13,357 nucleotides of DNA from an uncultured Clostridia bacterium. GTDB taxonomy: Bacteria; Bacillota; Clostridia; Christensenellales; UBA1242. The position numbers and the translations under genes were made by a program. The stretch covers positions 1-13,357 of the forward strand of contig CAMLUY010000013.1 in assembly GCA_946487985.1 (NCBI GenBank). Direction: 5' to 3'. Of the stretch, positions 1-7,912 are shown one piece after another (positions within the stretch are counted from its first letter, which is position 1; every line of letters begins with the position of its first letter). The notes below the pieces were generated by a model. That model did not search any database. It saw only the letters and a list, made by a program, of their open reading frames with translations, and had not been told where the DNA came from.

Positions 1-2
1 AC

Positions 3-3000
3 TACATTGTGGGCAGTGACCTGACGGTTACATCGATTGCAAGTGCGTCAAGCGCAGCAAACGGAGCATTCTACAACAAGACGGGATTGCAAGCGGTTAT
101 CTTGCCAAGTAATCTGACACAAATTGGCGCGTTCGCGTTCTATGGTTGCAACAATTTGACAAGCGTAACCTTGCCAGCAAATGTGAATACTATTGGTGAG
201 GGCGCATTTGCAGAATGTACAAAACTTGCAAGCATCAACATACCTAATGGGGTAACGACAATCAATATTGATACATTCCAAAATTGCAGCAGCTTGACAA
301 GCATAAACATTCCATCATCTGTAAGAAGCATTGGCACTGATGCCTTTGCAGGTTGCACAGGCCTTGCAATGGCATACATCGACAGTGCAAGCATCGCATC
401 ACAGCTTTCAAGCACAACCGCATGCGGCAGCTTGATTAGCAATGCCTACATTGTGTACGTAAATGACAATGCCGTTGGTTCATTGTCAAGCACATTCCCA
501 TTCACGCTTGACACAGAGGGCGCGCAAGTAGCGGGATATAAAAAATATCTTTCTCCAAATGTGTACACAGACTTCACGTTTAAAACAAATGAGAAGACAG
601 CAATGTTTACAAAATATACTGGCAGTGCAGCAAGCGTGACCATTCCGTCAACGGTTTCAAAAGTAGTCCTAAATGGTGAAACGCTGTACGTTGTGGGCAG
701 CGAATATTCAGTGGAAAGTGTTGGAGCGCAGGCAATTTGGCAAAATAATGATATTCTTGAAGTTATAGTTCCTGCCAACGTAACAACAATAGCTCAAAAT
801 GGAATTGGGAACAATCCAAATTTGACAAAATTGACTTTTGCATCAGGCAGTAAACTACAAACAATCGGCACAGCAGCATTCATTGATAACAGCAGCCTTC
901 AAAGTATTGCGATTCCGGGAAGCGTTACAAGAATTGAAACGGCGGCGTTCTCTGGATGTAGCAGCCTTGCGGTTGTATATGTGGATGGTGTAGGCGTAGC
1001 GGTTGACCTTTCAGATAGGACAGTTTGTGGTTCTCTTCTTGAAAACGCAAGCATTGTGTATATCAAAGACACGGCGGAAGTCGCGTTGCCAAGCGATTTT
1101 ACAAGCATGTTCACAAAAGTGACATCGGATGTCGCAGGATATGCTAAATACGCAGACCTTACATCGCTTGAAGGTTTTGTGTTTACAACCAACGATACCG
1201 ACATGACGGCTTCGCTCGTATCATACACAGGCAGTGCGTCGAGCGTAATCATACCATCGCGCATCTCAAAGGTTACAGTAGACGGCTCAACAGTGTATGT
1301 CAAAGGCAATGATTACACCGTGACATCAATTGCGGATGGTACATCAAGCACTGGTGCCTTTAAGTCTGTCGCAAGCACGCTGCAAAGCGTGACATTACCA
1401 AACGAACTGCAAAAAATTGGTAATTATGCTTTTTACACTTGCAGGCTATTGTCAAGCATTACAATACCTTCAAGCGTCACAAGTATTGGAACACAAGCCT
1501 TTACTAGTTGCTCAGGTTTGACAAGCGTTATTTTTGAAGAGGGCAGCCAGCTGAAAACTATTGCTTCATGGGCATTTAATAGTTGCACGGGATTGAGTAG
1601 TATTGTGATCCCAGAAAATGTCACAAGTATAGCGAGCTATGGTTTCTTTTCATGCGATAACCTTTCTTCTGTTTACATTGACAGCCCGAGAATCGCATCG
1701 CAGCTTTCAAGCAACACATCAGCAGGTTATTTGATATACTTTGCATTTGTTGTATTTGTTGAAGAAAGCGCAGCAACGCAGCTTCCAGCCACATTCCCAG
1801 GCACACTTGACACAGAGGGTGTGCAGGTTGAAGGATACAAAAAATACATCACAAACAGCATTTACACTGACTTTGAGTTTACAACTGACGATACAGATAT
1901 GACAGCATCGCTTGTACGCTACACTGGCAGTGCAAGCAACGTGTCAGTGCCATCATCAATTTCAAAAGCGGTTATTGAAGGCGACGTTGTGTATGGGGCT
2001 GGCAGCCAATACACCGTGACCTCAATCGCAGATGGCAGCAGGGATGTTCTCACTGGCGTGGATGGAGCGTTCACATCGGTCGCAAGCACACTGCAAGACG
2101 TGACATTGCCAAACACTTTGACAAGGATTGGCAGCTATGCTTTCTATGAGTGCAGTGGACTGAGTGGTGCATTGACAATCCCAGCCAGCGTAACCAGCAT
2201 TGGCGATTATGCATATACTCATTGTTCAAGCCTAACATCATTGTCTTTTGCCAGCGGCAGCAAGTTGCAAACAATTGGGACGAGTGCGTTCGCTGGATGT
2301 GAAGGCTTGACAGGCACATTGACAATCCCAGCCAGTGTAATTAGCATTGGAGCAAGCGCCTTTTCAGATATAAATGGTATGGATGAACCAGGCGCATGCA
2401 CCAGCCTGACTTACCTGATTTTTGCAAGCGGCAGTCAGCTGCAAGTTATTGGGAAAGATGCTTTCAGTGGCTGCACGGGCTTGACAGGGACATTGACAAT
2501 TCCAGCCAACGTAACCAGCATTGGCGATTATGCATTTGCTAATTGTTCAAGCCTGACAACATTGTACCTTGCAAGTGGCAGCAAATTGCAAACAATTGGG
2601 GTTTATGCTTTCCGTGACTGCACGGGCTTGACAGGCACATTAACAATTCCAGCCAACGTAACCAGCATCGGCAGCTTCGCTTTCTATGAGTGCAGTGAAC
2701 TGACCGGCTTGGGCTTTGCCAGCGGCAGCAAATTGCGAACAATTGGTGATTATGCTTTCTGTGGCACGAGTTTGACAGGAGCATTAACCATACCATCACG
2801 TGTAACAACAATTGGGGATTATGCGTTTTCTTCTTGCGAAGGCTTGACAAGCCTGACTTTTGCGGGGACACAGCTTCGCACAATAGGCGACAGTGCATTC
2901 TCGTCTTGCAGCGGACTGGCAGGCACATTGACGCTACCATTAGGAGTTACTACTATTGGAGAAGACGCATTCAGATGGTGTGAAAACCTGGGAGCAGAGC

Positions 3001-3293
3001 TGACAATTCCAGCCAGCGTGACCAGCATTGGAAATGATGCATTTTATGGCTGCACAGGGCTGACTGAGGTACAAATCTACAGCGAGGCCATCATTAAGCA
3101 ATTGGATAGCGATACTGCGGCTGGTTGTGTTGCATATTATGCCCAATACTTGATGTTGAATGCAGACGTCCCTGATTCAGAGGTTCCAAGAGGTTTGCTT
3201 GATTACTTCACATTAGTTTGGAGTGGAGGGGGAACCCTTTGGTACGACGCTTATGAAAGGCATTATACCAGTTCTTACCACCCGACAGTCTGA
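3..3293 (+). CDS. BspA-like leucine-rich-repeat surface protein, 5' partial
   Basis: The frame is already open at the first base, so the gene starts upstream; the GTG at 9 lies inside a repeat (YIVGSDLTV matches YVVGSEYSV further on) and is not a start. The protein is built from LRR_5/BspA-type repeats with the pattern LTIPxxVTSIGxxAFxxCxxL. Known members are secreted or surface proteins that bind host or bacterial partners. The repeats form at least four super-modules, each ending in an IASQLSS-type cap, a YIVYV strand and then a GYKKY...YTGSAS spacer. The last module (about residues 720-1019 counted from base 9) is an expanded array. The C-terminus repeats the cap and the beginning of a spacer, then ends in an aromatic-rich tail. 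No LPXTG, SLH or other anchor is visible, and the N-terminal signal is off-window. The family call is firm; ligand and anchoring are unknown. Confidence 0.9.
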   Translation, partial: YIVGSDLTVTSIASASSAANGAFYNKTGLQAVILPSNLTQIGAFAFYGCNNLTSVTLPANVNTIGEGAFAECTKLASINIPNGVTTINIDTFQNCSSLTSINIPSSVRSIGTDAFAGCTGLAMAYIDSASIASQLSSTTACGSLISNAYIVYVNDNAVGSLSSTFPFTLDTEGAQVAGYKKYLSPNVYTDFTFKTNEKTAMFTKYTGSAASVTIPSTVSKVVLNGETLYVVGSEYSVESVGAQAIWQNNDILEVIVPANVTTIAQNGIGNNPNLTKLTFASGSKLQTIGTAAFIDNSSLQSIAIPGSVTRIETAAFSGCSSLAVVYVDGVGVAVDLSDRTVCGSLLENASIVYIKDTAEVALPSDFTSMFTKVTSDVAGYAKYADLTSLEGFVFTTNDTDMTASLVSYTGSASSVIIPSRISKVTVDGSTVYVKGNDYTVTSIADGTSSTGAFKSVASTLQSVTLPNELQKIGNYAFYTCRLLSSITIPSSVTSIGTQAFTSCSGLTSVIFEEGSQLKTIASWAFNSCTGLSSIVIPENVTSIASYGFFSCDNLSSVYIDSPRIASQLSSNTSAGYLIYFAFVVFVEESAATQLPATFPGTLDTEGVQVEGYKKYITNSIYTDFEFTTDDTDMTASLVRYTGSASNVSVPSSISKAVIEGDVVYGAGSQYTVTSIADGSRDVLTGVDGAFTSVASTLQDVTLPNTLTRIGSYAFYECSGLSGALTIPASVTSIGDYAYTHCSSLTSLSFASGSKLQTIGTSAFAGCEGLTGTLTIPASVISIGASAFSDINGMDEPGACTSLTYLIFASGSQLQVIGKDAFSGCTGLTGTLTIPANVTSIGDYAFANCSSLTTLYLASGSKLQTIGVYAFRDCTGLTGTLTIPANVTSIGSFAFYECSELTGLGFASGSKLRTIGDYAFCGTSLTGALTIPSRVTTIGDYAFSSCEGLTSLTFAGTQLRTIGDSAFSSCSGLAGTLTLPLGVTTIGEDAFRWCENLGAELTIPASVTSIGNDAFYGCTGLTEVQIYSEAIIKQLDSDTAAGCVAYYAQYLMLNADVPDSEVPRGLLDYFTLVWSGGGTLWYDAYERHYTSSYHPTV
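534..2036 (+). repeat. Three copies of a 64-68-residue spacer module in the BspA-like gene
   Basis: Copies lie at 534-725, 1137-1340 and 1833-2036. Each reads roughly GYKKY, then DFxFTTxDTDM, then YTGSASxVxIPSxISK, then VYxxGxxYTVTSIADG. The first bases of the window (YIVGSDLTVTSIA) are the end of a further copy. Between copies lie short runs of leucine-rich repeats, so spacer plus LRR run plus cap forms one super-module. Copies 2 and 3 are closest to each other; copy 1 has diverged most. This is a module inside a coding region, not a mobile repeat. Confidence 0.8.
2166..3065 (+). repeat. Tandem double-LRR array, about 147-nt unit
   Basis: Exactly 300 codons divide into units of 49, 58, 49, 48 and 48 residues followed by two half-units of 24. 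A full unit pairs a GTLTIPANVTSIGDYAF-type repeat with a FASGSKLQTIGxxAF-type repeat. The second unit carries about nine extra residues (around IxGMDEPGACT). Several copies are also very similar as DNA, for example the stretch coding TLTIPANVTSIG near 2490 and 2637, which points to recent duplication. Each unit alternates two LRR subtypes. Confidence 0.8.
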
Positions 3294-3365
3294 AAAAATC
3301 ATCTGCTTGCGACGCAACGATCTGACGGCAGCACAAATACAATCGCATATGCAAACGAGTCTGAT

Positions 3366-3397
3366 AAAAATCCTGCAATAACTTTTGCAGGATTTTT
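3366..3397 (+). terminator. Rho-independent terminator of the BspA-like gene
   Basis: A perfect 13-bp stem (AAAAATCCTGCAA with its exact reverse complement TTGCAGGATTTTT) closes a 6-nt loop. The downstream arm ends in five T residues. It begins 73 bases after the stop codon. The A-run on the upstream arm would also give a U-run on the opposite strand, but no minus-strand gene ends here. Confidence 0.85.
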
Positions 3398-3516
3398 ATA
3401 TATAGCGGTAAATCATGCAGTATTACATAATAATTCAGATAAAGATAATAATAAAAAGAGATATTTTGGGCTTTTTTAGCTGCTACTGAATTTTTATCAA
3501 CGAAATGTAAAGCAAT

Positions 3517-3531
3517 TCAACCAAAAGTTGA
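3517..3531. promoter_or_regulatory. Small inverted repeat, possible operator
   Basis: TCAAC and GTTGA flank a 5-nt CAAAA centre. The repeat sits about 34 bases upstream of the -10 box of the downstream gene, which encodes an XRE-type DNA-binding domain. XRE regulators often bind short inverted repeats and autoregulate. The arms are only 5 bp, so chance is a real alternative. Confidence 0.25.
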
Positions 3532-3561
3532 GCGTTTTTGCGTTCATTTTTGACGGTTTTA

Positions 3562-3570
3562 TGATATAAT
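3562..3570 (+). promoter_or_regulatory. Extended -10 promoter (TGATATAAT) of the regulator-protease gene
   Basis: A perfect TATAAT at 3565-3570 is preceded by TGA, giving the TGn extended -10 form that tolerates a poor -35. The best -35 candidate is TTCATT at 3543-3548 with a 16-nt spacer. The TTGACG at 3550 is too close to serve (9-nt gap). Transcription would start near 3577, leaving a leader of about 19 nt. Confidence 0.65.
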
Positions 3571-3579
3571 GACAATGCC

Positions 3580-3587
3580 AAGGGGGG
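3580..3587 (+). promoter_or_regulatory. Ribosome-binding site that fixes a TTG start
   Basis: AAGGGGGG lies 8 nt before an in-frame TTG at 3596. The in-frame ATG codons at 3569 and 3575 lie within or just after the -10 box, upstream of the likely transcript start, and have no Shine-Dalgarno site. TTG is therefore the supported start. Confidence 0.7.
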
Positions 3588-3595
3588 ATTCAAGA

Positions 3596-6500
3596 TTGAA
3601 AAACTATGGTAGCACAATCGCAAAATTGCGAAAAGAAAAGGGTATGACACAAAAGGATTTGGGCGACAAGCTCAACATCTCTTATCAGGCGGTTTCGAAA
3701 TGGGAAAACAATTTGAGTGAGCCTGACCTTGCCACCATTGAAAAGCTATGTGAGATCTTTGACATTTCAATGTCAGAATTTTTTGGCATGTCAAATCAAG
3801 AAAATAAATCAGAAAGTCAAACATCAAAGGCGTCAAACAAATTTAATTGGACAAAAAACAAACCTTGGTACATAATGGGCGGGCTTGGAATAATAATTCT
3901 CATTCTTGCGCTTTGCGCCTTTTTGATTCCTGTAAAATATTCAAGCAGCAAAATTTACTCTATGGTTGACCCAGCCGTGTTTTGCATTACGGCAAAGGGC
4001 AATGGTCGCCAGTCGGCGGGAAGCGGATTTTTCATCAACAGTAAAGGCTTGGCAGTGACAAACTATCACGTAATCGCAAACTGCACAAGCGGCGAAATAC
4101 AAACAAATGATGGACAGACCTATGATATTTTGACAGTTGTTGGCTGCGATGAAGACGCTGACATTGCAATTATACAGATAGACATAAAAAAATCACCAAA
4201 AGTTTCGATTGGCAACAGCAACAAAATCTCGGTGGGTGACGTGGTGTACGCAATTGGCTATCCAGAGTCATTCCAACTTGGCAGCGTGGACAGCACGTTC
4301 ACTCAGGGGATTATATCCAAAACAGCATACACATATGAAGGCAATACCTACATTCAGACCACGGCCGATTTTACAAGAGGCAACAGTGGCGGCGTGCTGT
4401 TAAACGAAAGCGGCAAGGTGATTGGCATCACTTCTGCAATGTTGACCGATGGCACTGTCAACTATATGAACATGGCAATCCCTATCAACAAGATTCACAG
4501 TGTAGAGCGTGACATCAATATGTCGATGGAGGAGTACTACAATATTCACAAGACGTTTTACTATTACAGCAATGGCTATATTTACCACAGTCAGGAGTTT
4601 ATTAGCGGCGACAAAATAAATCCTATTGCCGAACCTGTGCGCTCAGGATATACCTTCAAAGGCTGGTATGAAGACGAAGAGTTCAATACTCCATTTGACT
4701 TTACTCAGCCAGTTACAGACAAAACAAGCTGCTATGCCAAGTGGCAGGCAATCTCATACACTGTCAGGTTTGACGCAGGCGATGGCAGCGGCGAAATGGC
4801 TGACCAAACGATGGTGTACGACCAGGAAACTAAGCTGTCAAAAAATACCTTTACAAAAGAATATTACATGTTTGACCACTGGCTGAACGTAATTACAAAC
4901 ACAAAGTACAGCGATGAGCAGACTGTGAAAAACCTTACAGCCACTGACGGCGGGGTGATTGAGCTTGTCGCACAGTTCAAAGACCTTGAATATACCATCG
5001 TCTTTGATCCGGGCAGTGGCAGTGGAACTATGGACAATTTCAGCGCAAAGGCAAATCAGACATCAACGCTGCCAAAGGTGACGTTTACCAAAGAGGGCTA
5101 TTTGTTCACCGGCTGGTCATACAACGGTCAAATCCTTGCTGATGGCGCTGAGTTTATCAACCTCACAACAGACCAGGCAACAATTACACTGACGGCGACC
5201 TGGCAACCAATATCCTATTCGGTTTTGTATATTGGAAATACCACATTCGAAATTGACACAGAGTACGATCAGACATTGGTGCTGCCTGTCATGACTTTCG
5301 ACTCAGACCCAACATTCGTGCCAGAGCACAAAAAACTTACTGGCTGGCGCATCAATGGCGAAGTGTTTCTGCCCGGTCAGGAGGTGAAAAACCTTACTAC
5401 TACAAATGGTCAGAGAGTAGATGCAAGAGCAGTATTTGAAGACATAGAGTATATTGTTGAGTATTTCAGCACCGAAACAGGTGAGACTGAGCAGGTGAAA
5501 GTGAAATACTCAGAGCAAAAGACATACACTACCACGCTTGTGAACGAAGGATACTATCCAATAAAATTTGAGGAGGAGCTGACAGGCAGGCAGCACAACA
5601 CTGGCAGCACGTACAGCCAGCTGTGCGGCGATGAGGGCGATATCATCAGGATTAAAGTCATCTGGGATGAAGTCGGCTATACCCTCAACTACACATATCA
5701 GGACGAAATCCTCTCTACGGTTCAGCTTAAATATTTCGACGAGCATACAATTTCAGGCAGCTTGAAAGATGTTTCTGGCTACGCACTCGATTTTTGGAGC
5801 AGGGGTAACACAGGGGACGATGAGTATGCAGAGTTCACTGAAAATCAGACCGTGCATGGGCTGACAAATACCAACGGAGCAACGGTCGAGCTTGAAGCAA
5901 ACTATCGCCCAATTAAATTCAAAATAAAATTTGACGCCAATGGTGGTAATTACTTCCAAGATGAAATCGAAGTTGAGTACCTTGAAGAAATCAGGCTTGA
6001 AGGATACAATCAGCCGACCAATGGCGACCTGAGGTTCTTGGGCTGGGTATATGGCGAAAATGTATATCACCACAACACGATTGTCATATGCAATATGAAT
6101 ACTGTTGAGAACAAGACGATTGTGTTCAAGGCATATTGGGAAGAAAACATTTACAGCGGCGGTGATGGCAGCGAAGGCGACCCATTTAAGCTCAGCACCA
6201 TTGACGATTTGATTGAGTTTTCACTGGGCTCGACAACTGGCATGCACTACGTTTTGACAGATAACATTGACATGAATGGGACAGCGCTTTTCATCAGCAA
6301 TACAGAATTTGCATCCTTTGATGGACAGGGACACGCCATACAAAACGCTGTTTTGGCTGGTGGAAACATATATTTACTGCGCTGGCAGATGTCGCTGTTT
6401 AAAGAAGTGCCAGAAGGGGCAACACTCAAAAATCTCAGCCTTGACAATGTGTCAATCAGAAGTTTGAGCACTGTTTCAGAATTGGCTATCAGCCCGCTTG

Positions 6501-7264
6501 TACACTCAAACTACGGCACGATTGAAAACTGCCACGTCAACGGCGTAGAATACTCTGCAACGCCTGCCAACACTGGCGTATACCTCGCAGGCTTTGTTGG
6601 GTCAAACTATGGCACGATCAACAAATGCTCTCTGCAAAACGCAAACTATGCGGTCAACCTTGAAACAGACACTTCTTACACCAACGTCAGCGGTTTCGTG
6701 CTTGCAAATGGCGGAACAATAACAAACTCATTTGTTGGCAGCAGCAGTATTGATTACAGCAGTATGCAGGACGATTACAAAGACATAATCTTGGCAACTT
6801 TTGTTGGCGGCAACACTGGCAAAATTGAGTTCTGCTACTCTGACGTTGATTTCAGCTTTGTTGTCGAACGCATCTATCGAACAATTGGCGTGAAGATTGC
6901 TGCATTTGCGGCAGATTCGGTCGAAGGCGAGATTGCACACTGCTTTGTTGCGGGCGACTTCGCAGGCGAGTTCAAGGCCACAAACTATGAAGTTTTTGAA
7001 GATACCCAAATATCTAACTTTGCATTTTTCAGCACAGAAGATATTGAAGAAAACAATCTGTACATTTCTTCTGACAGAAACATCATGATTGCGTACCAGG
7101 AAGGCACTGTGAAACGCATTAAAGTCGATGAAAACTTCTCAGTTGCCACAGATGAAAACTTCACCGATGAAACATGGCTGAAAGAGCACATCTTTACAGG
7201 CGATACATCAATGTGGGAGTTTTCAGCCGGCAGCCTGCCAGTATTAAAAGGGGTGATTGCATGA
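3596..7264 (+). CDS. XRE helix-turn-helix / transmembrane / HtrA-like serine protease / InlB-repeat / GLUG fusion protein
   Basis: The gene encodes 1222 residues from the TTG start. Residues 1-65 are an XRE (HTH_3) domain (MTQKDLGDKLNISYQAVSKWE). A Lys/Ser-rich linker leads to one membrane helix at about 92-112; the positive charges before it predict a cytoplasmic N-terminus. Residues about 125-300 are an S1C trypsin-like domain with His158 (TNYHVI), Asp189 (DADIAII) and Ser264 (TRGNSGG), so the triad looks complete. No PDZ domain follows. Residues about 340-850 hold some seven 70-75-residue InlB/Flg_new B-repeats (GYTFKGWYEDEEF, FDPGSGSG, FDANGG). The tail opens with GDGSEGDPFKLSTIDDL and contains GLUG-like repeats (VGSNYGTINKC, VGGNTGKIEFC), ending GSLPVLKGVIA. 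The protease and repeats should lie outside the cell. Domain calls are firm; the role is inferred: a transmembrane regulator sensing the surface, or a tethered surface protease. Confidence 0.88.
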   Translation: MKNYGSTIAKLRKEKGMTQKDLGDKLNISYQAVSKWENNLSEPDLATIEKLCEIFDISMSEFFGMSNQENKSESQTSKASNKFNWTKNKPWYIMGGLGIIILILALCAFLIPVKYSSSKIYSMVDPAVFCITAKGNGRQSAGSGFFINSKGLAVTNYHVIANCTSGEIQTNDGQTYDILTVVGCDEDADIAIIQIDIKKSPKVSIGNSNKISVGDVVYAIGYPESFQLGSVDSTFTQGIISKTAYTYEGNTYIQTTADFTRGNSGGVLLNESGKVIGITSAMLTDGTVNYMNMAIPINKIHSVERDINMSMEEYYNIHKTFYYYSNGYIYHSQEFISGDKINPIAEPVRSGYTFKGWYEDEEFNTPFDFTQPVTDKTSCYAKWQAISYTVRFDAGDGSGEMADQTMVYDQETKLSKNTFTKEYYMFDHWLNVITNTKYSDEQTVKNLTATDGGVIELVAQFKDLEYTIVFDPGSGSGTMDNFSAKANQTSTLPKVTFTKEGYLFTGWSYNGQILADGAEFINLTTDQATITLTATWQPISYSVLYIGNTTFEIDTEYDQTLVLPVMTFDSDPTFVPEHKKLTGWRINGEVFLPGQEVKNLTTTNGQRVDARAVFEDIEYIVEYFSTETGETEQVKVKYSEQKTYTTTLVNEGYYPIKFEEELTGRQHNTGSTYSQLCGDEGDIIRIKVIWDEVGYTLNYTYQDEILSTVQLKYFDEHTISGSLKDVSGYALDFWSRGNTGDDEYAEFTENQTVHGLTNTNGATVELEANYRPIKFKIKFDANGGNYFQDEIEVEYLEEIRLEGYNQPTNGDLRFLGWVYGENVYHHNTIVICNMNTVENKTIVFKAYWEENIYSGGDGSEGDPFKLSTIDDLIEFSLGSTTGMHYVLTDNIDMNGTALFISNTEFASFDGQGHAIQNAVLAGGNIYLLRWQMSLFKEVPEGATLKNLSLDNVSIRSLSTVSELAISPLVHSNYGTIENCHVNGVEYSATPANTGVYLAGFVGSNYGTINKCSLQNANYAVNLETDTSYTNVSGFVLANGGTITNSFVGSSSIDYSSMQDDYKDIILATFVGGNTGKIEFCYSDVDFSFVVERIYRTIGVKIAAFAADSVEGEIAHCFVAGDFAGEFKATNYEVFEDTQISNFAFFSTEDIEENNLYISSDRNIMIAYQEGTVKRIKVDENFSVATDENFTDETWLKEHIFTGDTSMWEFSAGSLPVLKGVIA

Positions 7265-7731
7265 AAGTTGTGATTGAAAACCAGCAAACCAAAAACAAGC
7301 CTTTTACCTATGAAGAGTCCTTTTGGACGGGAAAAAGAACGATTTACTATGATGGCAAACAGCTCAGCAAAGTGAAACGCAATGTCTATGAATACAAAAA
7401 TGGTGAGAAGTCCCAACAGTTTGAAATCAAAGGCAATCAAGTGATTGGCGTAACGGTAAATATGTTCGGCAGCAGCATTGAAGTGCTGCGCAAACTCACT
7501 TGGCTTGAAATATTGCTATCTTTTCTGGTACTCATACCTCCATGCGTGCTTTTCGGCGCGATAGGCGGTTTGTTTGGTGGAGCGCTTGGCTTTACAAACA
7601 TAATGGTTATCAGACAGATTGACAAACTATATTTGAAAATCATCATTTCAGTTGAATTTATAGCGGTCACTCTGCTTGCAAGCTATGTTGTCGCCTGCAT
7701 GATATTTAAATTGACATTCTTCTTTATGTAG
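7261..7731 (+). CDS. Small membrane protein translationally coupled to the regulator-protease
   Basis: The start at 7261 overlaps the stop of the fusion gene in an ATGA junction, with AAGGGG 7 nt upstream; a longer frame from 7174 has no ribosome-binding site. The product has 156 residues. The first 75 or so are soluble and look beta-rich, with FTYEESFWTGKRTIYYDGKQLSKVKR. Hydrophobic segments follow at about 81-101, a Gly-rich one at about 101-118, and about 124-150. Clostridial proteins of this general shape (small beta domain then membrane hairpin) are familiar, but I cannot name the family with confidence. The 4-nt overlap and shared terminator imply production with the protease, so it may help anchor, stabilise or modulate it. 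That is inference. Confidence 0.82.
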   Translation: MKVVIENQQTKNKPFTYEESFWTGKRTIYYDGKQLSKVKRNVYEYKNGEKSQQFEIKGNQVIGVTVNMFGSSIEVLRKLTWLEILLSFLVLIPPCVLFGAIGGLFGGALGFTNIMVIRQIDKLYLKIIISVEFIAVTLLASYVVACMIFKLTFFFM

Positions 7732-7737
7732 AAAAAT

Positions 7738-7769
7738 AAAAAACTGATGCAATTTTGTATCAGTTTTTT
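7738..7769 (+). terminator. Rho-independent terminator, possibly bidirectional
   Basis: AAAAAACTGATGC and GTATCAGTTTTTT form a 13-bp stem with one G-U pair around a 6-nt AATTTT loop, and further T residues follow. It starts 7 bases after the stop codon of the small membrane protein. The A-run on the left arm gives a T-run on the minus strand, so it could also stop transcripts arriving from the convergent SIMPL gene, 143 bases away. Confidence 0.85.
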
Positions 7770-7912
7770 TGTTTGTTTTTTAAAATTTTTGCTTATTTTT
7801 ATTTTTTAGATTATATTTTCTAATTTTTATCTGTTTTTTAGTAAAAATTTCTTTTTATGCAAACTGAGTAATTCTGTATAAACGGTTTTTTGCTTGTCTC
7901 AAAAAAGGCTTT
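7770..7912. other. AT-rich gap between convergent genes
   Basis: This stretch is made mostly of T-runs on the plus strand and shows no gene. A weak 7-bp A/T hairpin (TTTTTTG...CAAAAAA, about 7886-7906) just past the SIMPL stop is a poor terminator candidate for the minus strand. Confidence 0.5.

Larger units (their letters stand above)
3294..3595. other. Intergenic region between BspA-like gene and regulator-protease gene
   Basis: The first 70 bases still have coding-like composition and stay open in the BspA frame up to a TAG at 3477, but no start site or family match was seen. A terminator hairpin follows, then AT-rich DNA, a small inverted repeat (3517-3531) and an extended -10 promoter. 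A second weak hairpin (AAAAAG/CTTTTT, around 3453-3475) may exist. No RNA gene or riboswitch was recognised. Confidence 0.6.

Noticed and set aside
9..11. GTG as start of the BspA-like gene
   Set aside because: The frame is open to the window edge and the residues before and after the GTG match an internal repeat (YIVGSDLTV), so this is a partial gene.
2166..3065. CRISPR-like or mobile-element repeat
   Set aside because: The repeats are in-frame protein repeats with no unique spacers, no terminal inverted repeats and no transposase.
48..3146. Many antisense and out-of-frame open frames across the BspA-like gene
   Set aside because: They repeat with the LRR period and are by-products of its codon pattern, with no start signals of their own.
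3291..3479. Readthrough of the TGA at 3291, open for a further 61 codons
   Set aside because: The extension translates through a perfect terminator hairpin and AT-rich promoter-like DNA, shows no LRR or anchor motif, and TGA is used as a stop by other genes here.
3550..3555. TTGACG as the -35 box of the fusion gene
   Set aside because: It is only 9 bases from the TATAAT, far too close for a sigma-70-type promoter; the extended -10 explains the site better.
7174..7260. N-terminal extension of the small membrane protein from an ATG at 7174
   Set aside because: It lies wholly within the end of the protease fusion gene, has no ribosome-binding site, and the ATG at 7261 has a good one and an ATGA overlap.
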